Source: Nitrospira sp. Ga0074138 (GTDB lineage Bacteria; Nitrospirota; Nitrospiria; Nitrospirales; Nitrospiraceae). Taken from it: DNA of 64,000 nt. Every line of letters starts with the position of its first letter. Position 1 is the first letter of the stretch. Of this stretch, positions 52,494 to 62,029 are shown in pieces. Position numbers and translations under genes: made by a program. Location: positions 159,280 through 223,279 of the forward strand of contig LNDU01000039.1 of assembly GCA_001464735.1 (NCBI GenBank), written 5' to 3'. The notes under the pieces were generated by a model that worked only from the letters and a program-made list of their open reading frames with translations, was not told the origin of the DNA and made no database searches.

Positions 52494-53096
52494 TCAAAAA
52501 AAGAATGAAAACCCCGCAAAGGGAAGGCTCGCGTTCAGACCAAGATTCGGGAAGGCAGTACCGGCATTAGAAATGTGATGGAAGCGATATCCTGTATTGA
52601 AGGCGAGTTGTGGTGTGATGAACCAGGACACACCCACGCCACCCGACAAAATAAAATTGAACTCGTTGGCTTGTTCCCGAATCCGGCCCCCCAGATCGGT
52701 CCAGAACGGTCCGCCGGTAAATTCCGCATAGGGCCGCAGCCGACCTAAGGCGACGAAGGTGTACTTGATCCGTGGCGTGAACCCGATTCCATGCGTCAGC
52801 AACGGTTCTCGGAACTCCAGGTAGACCATCTCCGCGCCGAGCGAGACTTGCCCGCGGTACCAGCCGTCACCCACTGGATCGGTCAGGGTGATCATCCAGG
52901 ATGGCATAAGCGCCGGTCCGTGTTGTTGGGTCTTGTGCAGATGGGTCAGGCGATGCGAGAACATATAGCCGGCGGTGAGTCCGACCTCCTGCGTACCGAC
53001 CGTGATCGTGGGGGAGACCTCTCCAGCGTGGACGAAGGAAGCCGTCATTATGGTTCCGAATACCAGGGCTGATAACCGTCGAACGAGCGAAGCCAT
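52494..53096 (-). CDS. pagL: Lipid A 3-O-deacylase, PagL-type outer-membrane protein
   Basis: A 200-residue protein with a signal peptide (to about VHAGE, residue 25) and an eight-strand barrel ending in FSFFF. The PagL active-site signature is clear in YRFHHISNAGTAFPNLGLNA: His-x-Ser-Asn plus the NxGxN loop. PagL removes the 3-O acyl chain of lipid A in the outer membrane, altering permeability and immune recognition. It fits the lipopolysaccharide theme at the start of the window. The strands and length match the family. Confidence 0.85.
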   Translation of the reverse strand: MASLVRRLSALVFGTIMTASFVHAGEVSPTITVGTQEVGLTAGYMFSHRLTHLHKTQQHGPALMPSWMITLTDPVGDGWYRGQVSLGAEMVYLEFREPLLTHGIGFTPRIKYTFVALGRLRPYAEFTGGPFWTDLGGRIREQANEFNFILSGGVGVSWFITPQLAFNTGYRFHHISNAGTAFPNLGLNASLPFAGFSFFF

Positions 53097-53297
53097 ACGA
53101 TCTCCAGGTCAATATCTTGTCGGCTTATGTGAGATGAAACTTGATTAACAGGCTTTCAGACGTGCTGCCTCAAAGATAGCAGAGGATTGAATTCTGTCTG
53201 GTACTGCGCGGGGTTCGCTCTCTGTTGGGAGATGAAAGAATGCTGGACGGTGGAATGCAAGTGATGAGCGAGCGATGGAGCGGAAACTCAAAGGGAG

Positions 53298-54062
53298 CTA
53301 TCCGGATTTGCTCAGCATGGAGAGATGGGCGGAGTCGTTGTGGAGCTCGGGTAAGGCGTAGCGTTGGTCGAGCGATACCACACGCTCAAGACACCGTCGA
53401 GCAGAAGTATGGTCCTGGCGCGTCTCGTAGACCGTCGAGAGCAGGCGGAGAACGGCGGCCTCAGCCGGTTCGTTCCCGAGTTTGATGTAGTGTTCCGAGG
53501 CGTTGTTCAAGCAGCGTTCAGCTCTGGTGAGGTCTCCTTGATCGAGATAGCATTTGCCGAGTTGACTATAGGTAACCGCGAGCCCTTCTTCGTTGCCGAC
53601 CGTTCGGTGATGATCGAGTGCTTGCTTAAATGAGGCCACGGCTTGATCCCACTGGCCGTCACGGGCCTCTTGCAATGCGAGGTTGTTGTAGAGAATGCCG
53701 AGTCCTCGGTCGTCTTGTAACTGGCGCAGAAAATCCATGGCCTCTAAATAATAGGGGCGGGCTTTCTCCGGATGGTCGGATGCGATAAGCAGGTTGCCGA
53801 GGTTGACCAAGGTATGGGCGACGGCGGTGAGATTGCGCTCGGTCCGTTGAATCTGAAGCACCTCCCGATAACACTGTTCTGCACGTGGAAAATCGTTCAT
53901 GAGTGCGTAGGTATTACCGAGGTTCCCAAGGGAGTCCGACAGTGCTTGCTGATTACCGGGAGTTCGATCATCGGCGACTGCCGCTTCCCAGGCCGAGCGA
54001 GCTTGAACGAGATCTCCACGATGGAGAAAAATCCGTGCTCGATGTTTATGGTTATCCGACAT
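53298..54062 (-). CDS. TPR-repeat protein
   Basis: A 254-residue protein built of about six TPR units, for example LGNLGNTYALMNDFPRAEQC, LVNLGNLLIASDHPEKARPY, YNNLALQEARDGQWDQAVAS and YSQLGKCYLDQGDLTRAERC. The N-terminus MSDNHKHRARIFLHRGDL was chosen at 54062; earlier in-frame codons are less likely. Probably a cytoplasmic scaffold; function unknown. Confidence 0.82.
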   Translation of the reverse strand: MSDNHKHRARIFLHRGDLVQARSAWEAAVADDRTPGNQQALSDSLGNLGNTYALMNDFPRAEQCYREVLQIQRTERNLTAVAHTLVNLGNLLIASDHPEKARPYYLEAMDFLRQLQDDRGLGILYNNLALQEARDGQWDQAVASFKQALDHHRTVGNEEGLAVTYSQLGKCYLDQGDLTRAERCLNNASEHYIKLGNEPAEAAVLRLLSTVYETRQDHTSARRCLERVVSLDQRYALPELHNDSAHLSMLSKSG

Positions 54063-54114
54063 GCACGGGACCTTGAGGGGATCCGGAAAGTTTGCTACCG
54101 TGGGGAACCTAACA

Positions 54115-54270
54115 ATGGCACAGACGAACTGCAAGCGATGTGGAAGGGAATATATTTATCACTGCTGTGACGGACCAGTGTGTATGCCTTGTCCACACTG
54201 TGGGTTCGACGAATCCGATCCTGAGCCCTTCGCTGCCAGTGGTCAGCTTTCCCCATCAGAAAATCCCTAA
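54115..54270 (+). CDS. Tiny zinc-ribbon protein
   Basis: A 51-residue frame with CKRCGREYIYHCCDGPVCMP and CPHCGFDES: two CxxC knuckles plus extra cysteines, as in zinc ribbons. Start at 54115 (MAQTNCKRCG). It diverges from the TPR gene with a 52-nt spacer. Function unknown; short length keeps confidence moderate. Confidence 0.5.
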   Translation: MAQTNCKRCGREYIYHCCDGPVCMPCPHCGFDESDPEPFAASGQLSPSENP

Positions 54271-54307
54271 CTCAGTCATCAAAGCTCAATTCTCAGCACT
54301 ATTCTCG

Positions 54308-54730
54308 CTAGTCTCCACCCTTGGGCGTGTCTTTTCGAAACTCAATCTGAATCTCGTCTTCTTCTTCGAGACCCAACCCTGCGCGGAACGATTCATACAG
54401 TTCCGTGACGTAGTCGATATCTCGCTGTTCTTTCCCATCCACAGAGCCAAGATAGACCTCGGATAGTCTCATTCCGGTCTGAAAATGATGGGCGATCGTT
54501 TCTTCCGTGACCTGCTGCCAGGTGATGTAGATGCAGAAAGCCTGGAACGAGTGGGCCTTGGGATGGCGTTGCGCGAGCGCCAGCAGTTCCTCGTAGGCCC
54601 CTCGGGCAGTTGCACCGAAATTGGAAGAAAATGTCTCTTCGAGCTCAACGGCGTGGTCCCAGTCCGAGCCGAGTTCAAGCTCGGATTGGCTGAATGCGTC
54701 TTGTGCGGCTAGGGCTGCGTCGAATTGCAT
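54308..54730 (-). CDS. Hypothetical acidic helical protein
   Basis: A 140-residue, strongly acidic, helical protein (AYEELLALAQRHPKAHSFQA, TEETIAHHFQTGMRLSEVYL) with no signal peptide and an Asp/Glu-rich end (LGLEEEDEIQIEF). Not recognised. The frame is well coded and ends 37 nt from the convergent zinc-ribbon gene. Confidence 0.6.
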   Translation of the reverse strand: MQFDAALAAQDAFSQSELELGSDWDHAVELEETFSSNFGATARGAYEELLALAQRHPKAHSFQAFCIYITWQQVTEETIAHHFQTGMRLSEVYLGSVDGKEQRDIDYVTELYESFRAGLGLEEEDEIQIEFRKDTPKGGD

Positions 54731-54840
54731 ATGGCTAGCTCTGAGGATACTGGGGGGAAGGAACAGAGGTCAATGAGTCTCGCATACGACCGACATTTAC
54801 ATTACAGCCACTTGCTCTGTAGACTGCCCATGCTATTCCA

Positions 54841-56607
54841 ATGAGTACTGAGAGATCGTCTCCATTCGCACCAGACGAGTCCGCATCCACCGATCCTGCC
54901 GATCAGGTGATCAGCTACCACGTTAGGACGAAGCACCATTTCAATCGTTATGCCCGCTCACTAGGGTATCTCGATTGGGCAAATCAGCCTGATCCGTTTC
55001 GGCGCTTCGAGGGTGCTCAGCTCATCCCACTTCCATTACTCAAGCCAGATGAAGAGCCGCTGTCGCCTGCCTATGACGCGATTTACAAACGAGGAGCCGT
55101 TCCCTGTCAGCCTCTCAGTGTGCCATCGCTTTCGCGATTGTTTGAGTTTGCACTCGCCTTGTCGGCGTGGAAGAAGGCGGGGGAGTCTGAATGGGCGTTA
55201 CGGAGTAATCCCTCGTCAGGGAATCTGCATCCTACGGAAGGGTACGTGGTTTTGCCACGGATTGCCGAACTTGATGTGGTACCAGGTCTGTATCACTATG
55301 CGCCAAGAGAACATGGGTTGGAATTACGCGCAAAATTCTCTGAGGATCGACTCGCCTGCTTGCTGGCTCCGTTCCCAACCGGCGCCTTCCTCTTCGGCCT
55401 GACCTCGGTTCATTGGCGAGAAGCATGGAAATATGGAGAGCGAGCATTTCGCTACTGCAATCATGATGTCGGACATGCCATTGGGTCGGCTCGGGTCGCT
55501 GCAGCGACGCTGGGCTGGAAGATGGTCTTGGTAGATGGGGTGGATCAAGACACTGTGGCCATGCTACTCGGAACAGATCGCAAAGGAGACTTTAGAGAGG
55601 CTGAGGCCGAACATCCTGATTGTCTGGCTGTCATCTGGCCCGGGCGTGTCATGCATCAAACGTCAGCTGTCAACTGGTCAGAGGCGGCCAAGTTGCCATT
55701 GTTTCTGGATTCGACCATCGTGAAGGAGTTGGCTGACGGAATATGGTATGGGAAGGCTAATCGGTTAAGTGGTGAACACGGAGTGCATTGGGACATTATC
55801 GATGAAGCAGCGGCAGCAGGTTGGAAGCGTATAACGGAGCAGCATTCGGTACCTCTTTCGAGGACTCCCACGAATGATACGTCGCGAATGACGAACGACG
55901 CTGCCCCGTCGGCTGGCCAAATCATTCGCCAGCGCCGAAGCGCTGTGTCGTTCGACGGCAAGACGTCAATTTCCGCCAGCACGTTTTTTCAGATGATGCA
56001 GCGAGTTATGCCTTGCGTTGAACGGCCACAGTTGGAAAGGCCAATGCCGTGGGATGTGTGGCCCTATGATCCGGCGATTCATCTCTTGATATTTGTCCAT
56101 CGGGTGGATGGATTGACGCCTGGGCTTTATTGCCTCGTCCGTGATCCGAAGAAGTTAACGTTCATTCAACAAGCTGTGAATTCCGAGCTGACATGGACCC
56201 TTGCACCGGAGTGTCCGGATGGTCTCCCGCTCTACTGGCTGCTCGAAGGCGATGCCCGCAAGCTGGCGGTGCAGGTGAGTTGCCATCAAGACATTGCTGG
56301 TGACAGCGCGTTCTCATTCGGCATGTTGGCTGAGTTTGAGGGAAGGTTGCGAGAACGGGGTGCCTGGTGGTATCCGCGCATGTTTTGGGAAGCGGGCTTG
56401 CTCGGGCAGGTCTTGTATCTGGAGTCGGAGGCGGCAGGAGTGCGGGCGACGGGAATCGGTTGTTTCTTCGACGATCCGGTCCACGAGACTATTGGTGTGA
56501 AGGAGTTGGCCATGCAATCCCTCTATCACTTCACTATTGGTGGGCCGGTGGAAGATCGACGTTTGCAGATGTTACCGCCGTACGATCATCTACGGCCTCG
56601 TTCATAG
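54841..56607 (+). CDS. Double-domain SagB-type nitroreductase-family oxidoreductase
   Basis: A 588-residue protein with two tandem nitroreductase-like domains. The first (residues about 15-330) begins VISYHVRTKHHFNRYARSLG and includes LRSNPSSGNLHPTEGYVVLP and GLYHYAPREHGLEL, typical of SagB/ThcOx FMN enzymes. The second starts IIRQRRSAVSFDGKTSISAS and has the later FMN region ARATGIGCF-like segment (VRATGIGCFFDDPVHETIG). SagB enzymes oxidise azolines in peptide natural products with YcaO partners, but no YcaO is in the window; many stand-alone copies have unknown substrates. The unknown gene after it is 24 nt away and likely co-transcribed. Confidence 0.85.
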   Translation: MSTERSSPFAPDESASTDPADQVISYHVRTKHHFNRYARSLGYLDWANQPDPFRRFEGAQLIPLPLLKPDEEPLSPAYDAIYKRGAVPCQPLSVPSLSRLFEFALALSAWKKAGESEWALRSNPSSGNLHPTEGYVVLPRIAELDVVPGLYHYAPREHGLELRAKFSEDRLACLLAPFPTGAFLFGLTSVHWREAWKYGERAFRYCNHDVGHAIGSARVAAATLGWKMVLVDGVDQDTVAMLLGTDRKGDFREAEAEHPDCLAVIWPGRVMHQTSAVNWSEAAKLPLFLDSTIVKELADGIWYGKANRLSGEHGVHWDIIDEAAAAGWKRITEQHSVPLSRTPTNDTSRMTNDAAPSAGQIIRQRRSAVSFDGKTSISASTFFQMMQRVMPCVERPQLERPMPWDVWPYDPAIHLLIFVHRVDGLTPGLYCLVRDPKKLTFIQQAVNSELTWTLAPECPDGLPLYWLLEGDARKLAVQVSCHQDIAGDSAFSFGMLAEFEGRLRERGAWWYPRMFWEAGLLGQVLYLESEAAGVRATGIGCFFDDPVHETIGVKELAMQSLYHFTIGGPVEDRRLQMLPPYDHLRPRS

Positions 56608-56631
56608 GCTCGACAGCTGGTGAGGTAACTC

Positions 56632-57480
56632 ATGTTCAAGATCAAGAAGAAGGCTGAGAAACCGAAACGGACGGTGCTCTATAACGTCATCGAGGACTAT
56701 TCGGAGTTTGACGCCCCTGGAAATGTCACCCTGTGTGCGATGACGGAGCCGGAGGATCTCTCTACCCATGCCAAGATTCTGTCCGAGAGCTACGACGTCC
56801 CGCCTGAGACGATGACAACCTTGCTGACCACAGGCGGAACTTATGTGTATCCACAAATCGGTGGCATCCTCACTCGAGGATTATTTGCCTGCCGGATTGA
56901 TTCAGCCGGGCAAGGGCCGAAACAAACCTGGACGCTGGACCTCATGCAGTTTGCCGAGGCCGAGCAAGTGGCTCGATCTAGGGCGCTTTTAATGGTCGAT
57001 GCGGCGTGGGAGGTGTTTTGGAGGACGCTGCCAGGCGAGCTGCAAGCCAAACTGCAGCAGAAAAATTTGGGGCTGGATTATCGAACATTGGATCGTGCCG
57101 TCGCCAAGGGCGGCGACATCAAGTACATCGATTTCCGAAAGGACTGGTCGCCGCATTTCAAGCGGCTCTGTATCATGCCGGATGGACGCCTTGTCGAAAC
57201 CGGTGGATTGCAAGAGTTTGCCGAGCTTCATGGTATCACTGTGGCACAGACAAAAATGCTTATCGAACAAGGTGGCACGCTGGAGGTGAACGGAGAGGTA
57301 CTTGCCTGTCAGATCGTGAACGGTCAGCCCGCGGTTGCGCGGTTTAGTGAGAAGAGCTATACGAAAGCAAGAGAGTTGGTTTCTTCGAAAGGCATACACC
57401 TCATGGATGCATTAAGTGAAGTGGGGTATGCCGATCCTGCTATGATGCGAGGCCTTGCACGAAAGACACTGAGTGCGTGA
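56632..57480 (+). CDS. Unknown protein encoded with the SagB-type oxidoreductase
   Basis: A 282-residue soluble protein of no recognised family, with a Lys-rich start (MFKIKKKAEKPKRTVLYNVI) and a regular mix of helices and strands. Segments such as LLMVDAAWEVFWRTLPGELQ and LCIMPDGRLVETGGLQEFAE show no known motif. It follows the SagB-type gene by 24 nt with a gaggtaa ribosome site, so it is a likely functional partner. Confidence 0.65.
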   Translation: MFKIKKKAEKPKRTVLYNVIEDYSEFDAPGNVTLCAMTEPEDLSTHAKILSESYDVPPETMTTLLTTGGTYVYPQIGGILTRGLFACRIDSAGQGPKQTWTLDLMQFAEAEQVARSRALLMVDAAWEVFWRTLPGELQAKLQQKNLGLDYRTLDRAVAKGGDIKYIDFRKDWSPHFKRLCIMPDGRLVETGGLQEFAELHGITVAQTKMLIEQGGTLEVNGEVLACQIVNGQPAVARFSEKSYTKARELVSSKGIHLMDALSEVGYADPAMMRGLARKTLSA

Positions 57481-57517
57481 GCGTGATCCAAGGGGTACTC
57501 TAATTCAACGGGAGGTT

Positions 57518-58043
57518 CTATCTGTAAAGGCGGGGATATATAGTGAATCGTTTTTGACCCATCACTTTCAATAACCACATTGCTGGCCATAGTTCTGTAG
57601 CCGTTGTGGCGCGCTGTTTTTCAGCAAGGTACCCACCGAGAGCGGCACCCAGCACATTGCATACCACGTCCGTCATGGCAGGAAAGCGGCTATGGCAAAA
57701 CACTTGGAAGAATTCAATCGAAAGTGAGACGCCGCCTGCGATGGCGGTGATTACTGCAATAGTCCTGAGAGAAGTTGAGTCATCCCTTAACTGGTAGCGT
57801 AGTAGGTATCCGAACGCCATAAACCAGAAGATGTTGCCGATGACGTCCGTCAGCACGTTCCTAGAAAGTTTGAAATTTTTGAAATGGAATCCACTGAATG
57901 AGGTCCCAGTGCGGGTGTCCTGCAAAATTGCTCAATGGGAGCAGGGGAGCGATAGAGAGGATGGCTAGTAAAAACCAAAGGACTTCGGTTTTTGGCTTCA
58001 GCCCTGAGAAGAGCGTCATCCTTTGAGGTGTTTCAATGTTCAT
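57518..58043 (-). pseudogene. VanZ-family membrane protein with a frameshift
   Basis: Two overlapping frames on the minus strand together make one VanZ-like protein. The first (from ATG 58043) reads to NFAGHPHWDLIQWIPF and soon stops; the second resumes as FKLSRNVLTDVIGNIFWFMA and continues with SIEFFQVFCHSRFPAMTDVV and CNVLGAALGGYLAEKQ, the VanZ signature. The frame changes at a run of five T on the plus strand (57876-57880); removing one base joins the halves with the expected sequence. It is either a real mutation or a sequencing error. Four to five membrane segments in total. Function of VanZ-like proteins is unclear. Confidence 0.75.
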
Positions 58044-58254
58044 GTGCGATCATCCCAATAGCTCTGCGATTATCTCAATATATACGAGGTCATCATTATA
58101 ATGCACGATGCTTCACGCTGGTGAACGTCAACGAGGAGAAATCGTAACGCGTTGATTATTTGGGTATTATGATGGGAGGCCTGTTGCCTGCCGGTACCGC
58201 TTGAAAGAATTCGGCTAGTACTCGATCGGAGGGAGGTGGAGCCTGCTTTAAGGC

Positions 58255-58617
58255 TTAGGCCGCAAGTTCTTCTTTCACTGCATCAAGGAGTTTGTTGATG
58301 TCGAACGGCTTTTCGAAGGCCCGACGTGCACCGAAGAGTTTCGCAACATCGAGGAAGTTGTGATCGCCTTGTGCTCCCGTGATCGCGATCACTCTGGCAT
58401 CAACATATTCGCGAGTGAGCTGAAGCGTGGCCTCAAGGCCGTCCGTTTCCGGCATCAACAAGTCCATAATCACGAGATCGACCGGCTCTTTCTGATACAG
58501 CGCAAGCCCCTTGCGCCCATCCTCAGCTTCAAGTACGCGGTGTCCTGCTTTAACAAGGACCTCTTTCAGTAGTCCTCGAATAGATTGTTCGTCGTCAATG
58601 ACTAGGATGGTGGCCAT
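58255..58617 (-). CDS. Single-domain response regulator (CheY-like)
   Basis: A 120-residue receiver domain with no output domain. The acidic pocket is Asp8-Asp9, the phosphoacceptor Asp52 (VIMDLLMPETDG), the switch Thr80 (AITGA) and Lys103 (FEKPFD). It would be phosphorylated by a separate kinase, none of which is encoded nearby. Stand-alone receivers of this kind link phosphorelay or motility systems. Confidence 0.9.
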   Translation of the reverse strand: MATILVIDDEQSIRGLLKEVLVKAGHRVLEAEDGRKGLALYQKEPVDLVIMDLLMPETDGLEATLQLTREYVDARVIAITGAQGDHNFLDVAKLFGARRAFEKPFDINKLLDAVKEELAA

Positions 58618-58975
58618 AACATGCTCTACTGATTTTTTCTAATCTTACCTGGCGTCCTCGAAACAGTCTAGAAAGAAAATGATTTTTGGAGTAGGTGCAA
58701 GAGAGGAAATGAAATTAAGTCCAATTGGCCCCATTATGTATGTAAGGCATATCTCCAAGGTAGCTTGATGATGGCGTGCGTGCTTTGTTCTTATAATTCG
58801 AATGAAAAAACATACACAGCTAATGTTTAAGTGAATCCATAAGCATACATTTTTTGGCATGATGAGCCTATTTAGCGCCACTCAGGACAAATTGTTTGAC
58901 CAAATTTATGATTTTTGTTACAAGGCCAAACGGTCTTTCAATGATTATCGTCCACTTTTTTCGGGAGTTGTTTCA
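58618..58975. other. A+T-rich spacer before the DUF882 gene
   Basis: About 358 nt with several A/T tracts. It contains ttataat (58791-58797), a good -10-like sequence on the plus strand, but no matching -35 was found. The upstream in-frame ATG at 58859 could lengthen the next gene by 39 codons. No RNA or operator recognised. Confidence 0.4.
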
Positions 58976-59548
58976 GTGAACATTACAGATCAGCCTGAAT
59001 GGGCCTGGACCAGACGCACGTTTCTTCAGGTTTCCTTGGTGGGGACTCTTTTACTAAGTGGGCGGTTAGTCGGCCCGCAGCCAGTGCAGGCTCGTGAGCT
59101 TCCAGAGGGCAGGTTGACGCTGGTGAATGTGTGGACCAATGAGCGGTTGGATGTCACCTACCGAGACGAAGATGGGAACTATGATCTTACGGCACTCGAT
59201 GATGTGAATTATCTCTTGCGCTGCCATTACACGGGTGAGGTAGGAGCTATTGATGTGCGTGTGTTGGAGCACGTGAATTTGGTGCAAAAGAAACTCGGCA
59301 GTCAGCAAGAGATTCATGTAATTTCCGGTTTTCGGTCTCCCGAGTACAACGCCATGTTGGTTCGGACGGACCGGCATGTCGCCAAGAACAGCTTACACAT
59401 GCAAGGACAAGCGATCGATCTTTTGATCCCCGGTGTTCCCACCACGAAGCTTCGCCACGCCGCGCTCGAACTGCAGTACGGAGGGGTCGGCTCCTACAAA
59501 CGTTCAAGCTACGTACATTTGGATTCAGGCCCCTTTCGGCATTGGTAG
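58976..59548 (+). CDS. Tat-exported DUF882/YcbK-like peptidase-fold protein
   Basis: A 190-residue protein from GTG 58976, chosen because a gggag ribosome site precedes it and it leaves a proper twin-arginine signal: WTRRTFLQVSLVGTLLLSG near residues 11-29. The mature domain is M15-like DUF882: VISGFRSPEYNAM, NSLHMQGQAIDL and SYVHLDSGPFRHW hold the zinc-site residues (His, Asp, His). YcbK/MepK-type members cut peptidoglycan cross-links in the periplasm. A longer start at 58859 is possible but would push the Tat motif inwards. Confidence 0.82.
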   Translation: MNITDQPEWAWTRRTFLQVSLVGTLLLSGRLVGPQPVQARELPEGRLTLVNVWTNERLDVTYRDEDGNYDLTALDDVNYLLRCHYTGEVGAIDVRVLEHVNLVQKKLGSQQEIHVISGFRSPEYNAMLVRTDRHVAKNSLHMQGQAIDLLIPGVPTTKLRHAALELQYGGVGSYKRSSYVHLDSGPFRHW

Positions 59549-59658
59549 TACTCTCCTCATCACTCAGCGAACACTCTCTTCTTAGAACCCATCTGCTCGC
59601 AACGGGAATGAGGAGGGCGGTGTCGTGTGGAAATAGGGTGCTATCGCTCGTCAGCGGA

Positions 59659-61863
59659 CTATCGTTTTAATAACAGAATGGACAGGGGCGGGAGGGTGAT
59701 CGTTAATGAATATGGGAAGCCGTGGCTCGGGGTTTCAGTGGTGTGAATGCCACCGCCATTTCCCATGTTGCTGCCGCCGTAGGCGATCCCATCGGTGTTG
59801 ATCAGCTCCCGATACCAACCGGGTTCTGGGACGCCGATGCGGTAGTGGTGGCGAGGCATTGGCGTGAAGTTGCACAAGCAGACGATGGCCGCTTGCGTGC
59901 TTTTTGCCTTTCGAATATAGGCGAGGACGGAGTTGTCGGCGTCGCTGAAATCAATCCACTGAAATCCGCTCCAGTCAAAGTCGATCTCGTGCAGAGCCGG
60001 CTCCTCGCGATAGACTCGGTTCAGATCGCGGATCAAACGTTGTAGCCCACGATGGGGCTCATCCTCGCAAAGATGCCAATCCAAGCTGGTGTCATGGTTC
60101 CATTCCCGCCACTGGCCGAACTCTCCGCCCATGAACAGCATTTTCTTACCGGGGTGGCTGTACATATAGCCATAGAGCAGCCGGAGGTTCGCAAACCGCT
60201 GCCAGAGATCACCCGGCATTTTGTCGAGCAATGTTCGTTTGCCGTGCACCACTTCGTCATGAGAGAGGGCGAGAACAAAATTCTCGCTGAAGGCGTAGAG
60301 CAGACCGAACGTCAGTTGGTTCTGATGGAACCGGCGGTAGATTGGGTCGTGCTGAAAAAAAGTCAGCATGTCGTGCATCCACCCCATGTTCCACTTGAAC
60401 GTAAAACCGAGCCCTCCCGTGTAGGTTGGCCGAGAGACACCAGGCCATGACGTGGATTCTTCCGCAATCGTGACGGCTCCGGGGAATTCTCGGTGGACGA
60501 CGACGTTGAGCTCTTTCAAGAGCGAGACGGCTCCAAGATTCTCCTTGCCCCCAAACTCATTGGGAATCCATTCACCGGACTGTCTGCCGTAGTCAAGGTA
60601 GAGCATGGACGCCACGGCGTCGACGCGCAATCCGTCGATGTGGTACTTGTCCAACCAGAAGAGGGCGCTATTCAAAAGGAAGGTGCGCACCTCGACTCGA
60701 TCGTAGTTGAAAATCCGGCTGTGCCAATCGGGGTGATAGCCGAGGCGCGGGTCGGCATGGTCATAGAGGTGTGTGCCGTCGAACTGGGCCAATCCATGGG
60801 GATCATCAGGAAAGTGCGCTGGCGCCCAGTCCATGATCACGCCGAGGCCGGCTTGATGCGCGGCATCGACAAACGCCATGAACTTTGTGGGATCTCCATA
60901 TCGGCTGGTGGCGGCAAAATAGCCGGTGGCTTGATATCCCCATGATCCATCGAACGGATGTTCCGTCACCGGCATGAGTTCCAGGTGTGTGTAGCCCAGA
61001 TCCCTTGCGTAGGGGATTAATTTCGCAGCGAGTTCTTCATAGGTCAGCCAGCGATTGTCCTCCTCCGGTACTCGCATCCATGATCCGAGATGGACTTCAT
61101 AGATGGAGAGGGGAGCGGTCAGCGGATCCCATTCGGATCGGGCCGCCATCCATGTGTCGTCGTGCCAGGTATAGGTGGACAAGTCACGCACGACCGAGGC
61201 AGTCCGCGGGCGGAGCTCGCTCGCGACAGCATAGGGATCGGCTTTCCTCAACAGATCGTGGCGTTCTCGTGCCCGGATCTCAAATTTGTAGAGAGTGCCT
61301 TCCGGTAGATCGGGCATGAAGAGTTCCCAGAGCCCGGTTGGTCCTCGACTCGCCATGGGATGACAAAGTCCATTCCATGCATTGAAATCGCCGATGATAC
61401 TCACGCGGGCAGCATTGGGAGCCCACACCACAAAATGAACTCCACATATGCCCTCAACAGTGCGGAGATGGGCGCCGAAACTGTTGTAGGCCTTGTACAG
61501 GGTTCCTTCTGTAAAGAGATGGAGTTCAAAATCCGTCAACAGCGGTGGAAAAGCATAGGGATCATGAATGTCATCGACAGTGCCGTGAAGGCCTGTGACG
61601 CGAAGCTTGTAAGATGGCGCAAGTGTTGTCTCGGGAAACAGTGCCTCATAGAGTCCCTCCTCACGAATGCGAGTCATAGGTTTGAGGATGGAATCGGATA
61701 CGGCCTCAACCTCCTTGATCTGGGGGAGCCAGGCCCGGATCGCGAAGCCGGGGCGACCGTCGATCGTCGTGGGATGTGGGCCCAGAACCGTGTGAGGGGC
61801 CCAGTGAGTGCCGGTAATGAGACGATCAAGATCATCCTGCTGAATGGTCAGATCGAGAGACAT
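59659..61863 (-). CDS. glgB: 1,4-alpha-glucan branching enzyme
   Basis: A 734-residue GH13 branching enzyme of normal length. Two N-terminal CBM48-like domains (to about residue 230) precede the catalytic barrel, with the nucleophile Asp in HIDGLRVDAVASMLYLDYGR, the acid/base Glu in VTIAEESTSWPGV and LALSHDEVVHGKRTL holding the third Asp. A C-terminal beta domain completes it. It adds alpha-1,6 branches to glycogen. No other glycogen genes are adjacent, although the manB/algC-type mutase in the window makes glucose-1-phosphate. Confidence 0.95.
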   Translation of the reverse strand: MSLDLTIQQDDLDRLITGTHWAPHTVLGPHPTTIDGRPGFAIRAWLPQIKEVEAVSDSILKPMTRIREEGLYEALFPETTLAPSYKLRVTGLHGTVDDIHDPYAFPPLLTDFELHLFTEGTLYKAYNSFGAHLRTVEGICGVHFVVWAPNAARVSIIGDFNAWNGLCHPMASRGPTGLWELFMPDLPEGTLYKFEIRARERHDLLRKADPYAVASELRPRTASVVRDLSTYTWHDDTWMAARSEWDPLTAPLSIYEVHLGSWMRVPEEDNRWLTYEELAAKLIPYARDLGYTHLELMPVTEHPFDGSWGYQATGYFAATSRYGDPTKFMAFVDAAHQAGLGVIMDWAPAHFPDDPHGLAQFDGTHLYDHADPRLGYHPDWHSRIFNYDRVEVRTFLLNSALFWLDKYHIDGLRVDAVASMLYLDYGRQSGEWIPNEFGGKENLGAVSLLKELNVVVHREFPGAVTIAEESTSWPGVSRPTYTGGLGFTFKWNMGWMHDMLTFFQHDPIYRRFHQNQLTFGLLYAFSENFVLALSHDEVVHGKRTLLDKMPGDLWQRFANLRLLYGYMYSHPGKKMLFMGGEFGQWREWNHDTSLDWHLCEDEPHRGLQRLIRDLNRVYREEPALHEIDFDWSGFQWIDFSDADNSVLAYIRKAKSTQAAIVCLCNFTPMPRHHYRIGVPEPGWYRELINTDGIAYGGSNMGNGGGIHTTETPSHGFPYSLTITLPPLSILLLKR

Positions 61864-62029
61864 TGGCCTATCCTAATGGCTCCAGCCGTGATTAGGAAGG
61901 AGAAAATGTTCTCGCCAGTGTCGTCGAATGAAATACTAGAAAGACGACTCGGATTGCATTGTCGCTGTCGGCCCAGGATAAGGCGGAGGCTTGTACGATG
62001 ATCCCTCTCAATGTGGTTCGAGGATCTAA

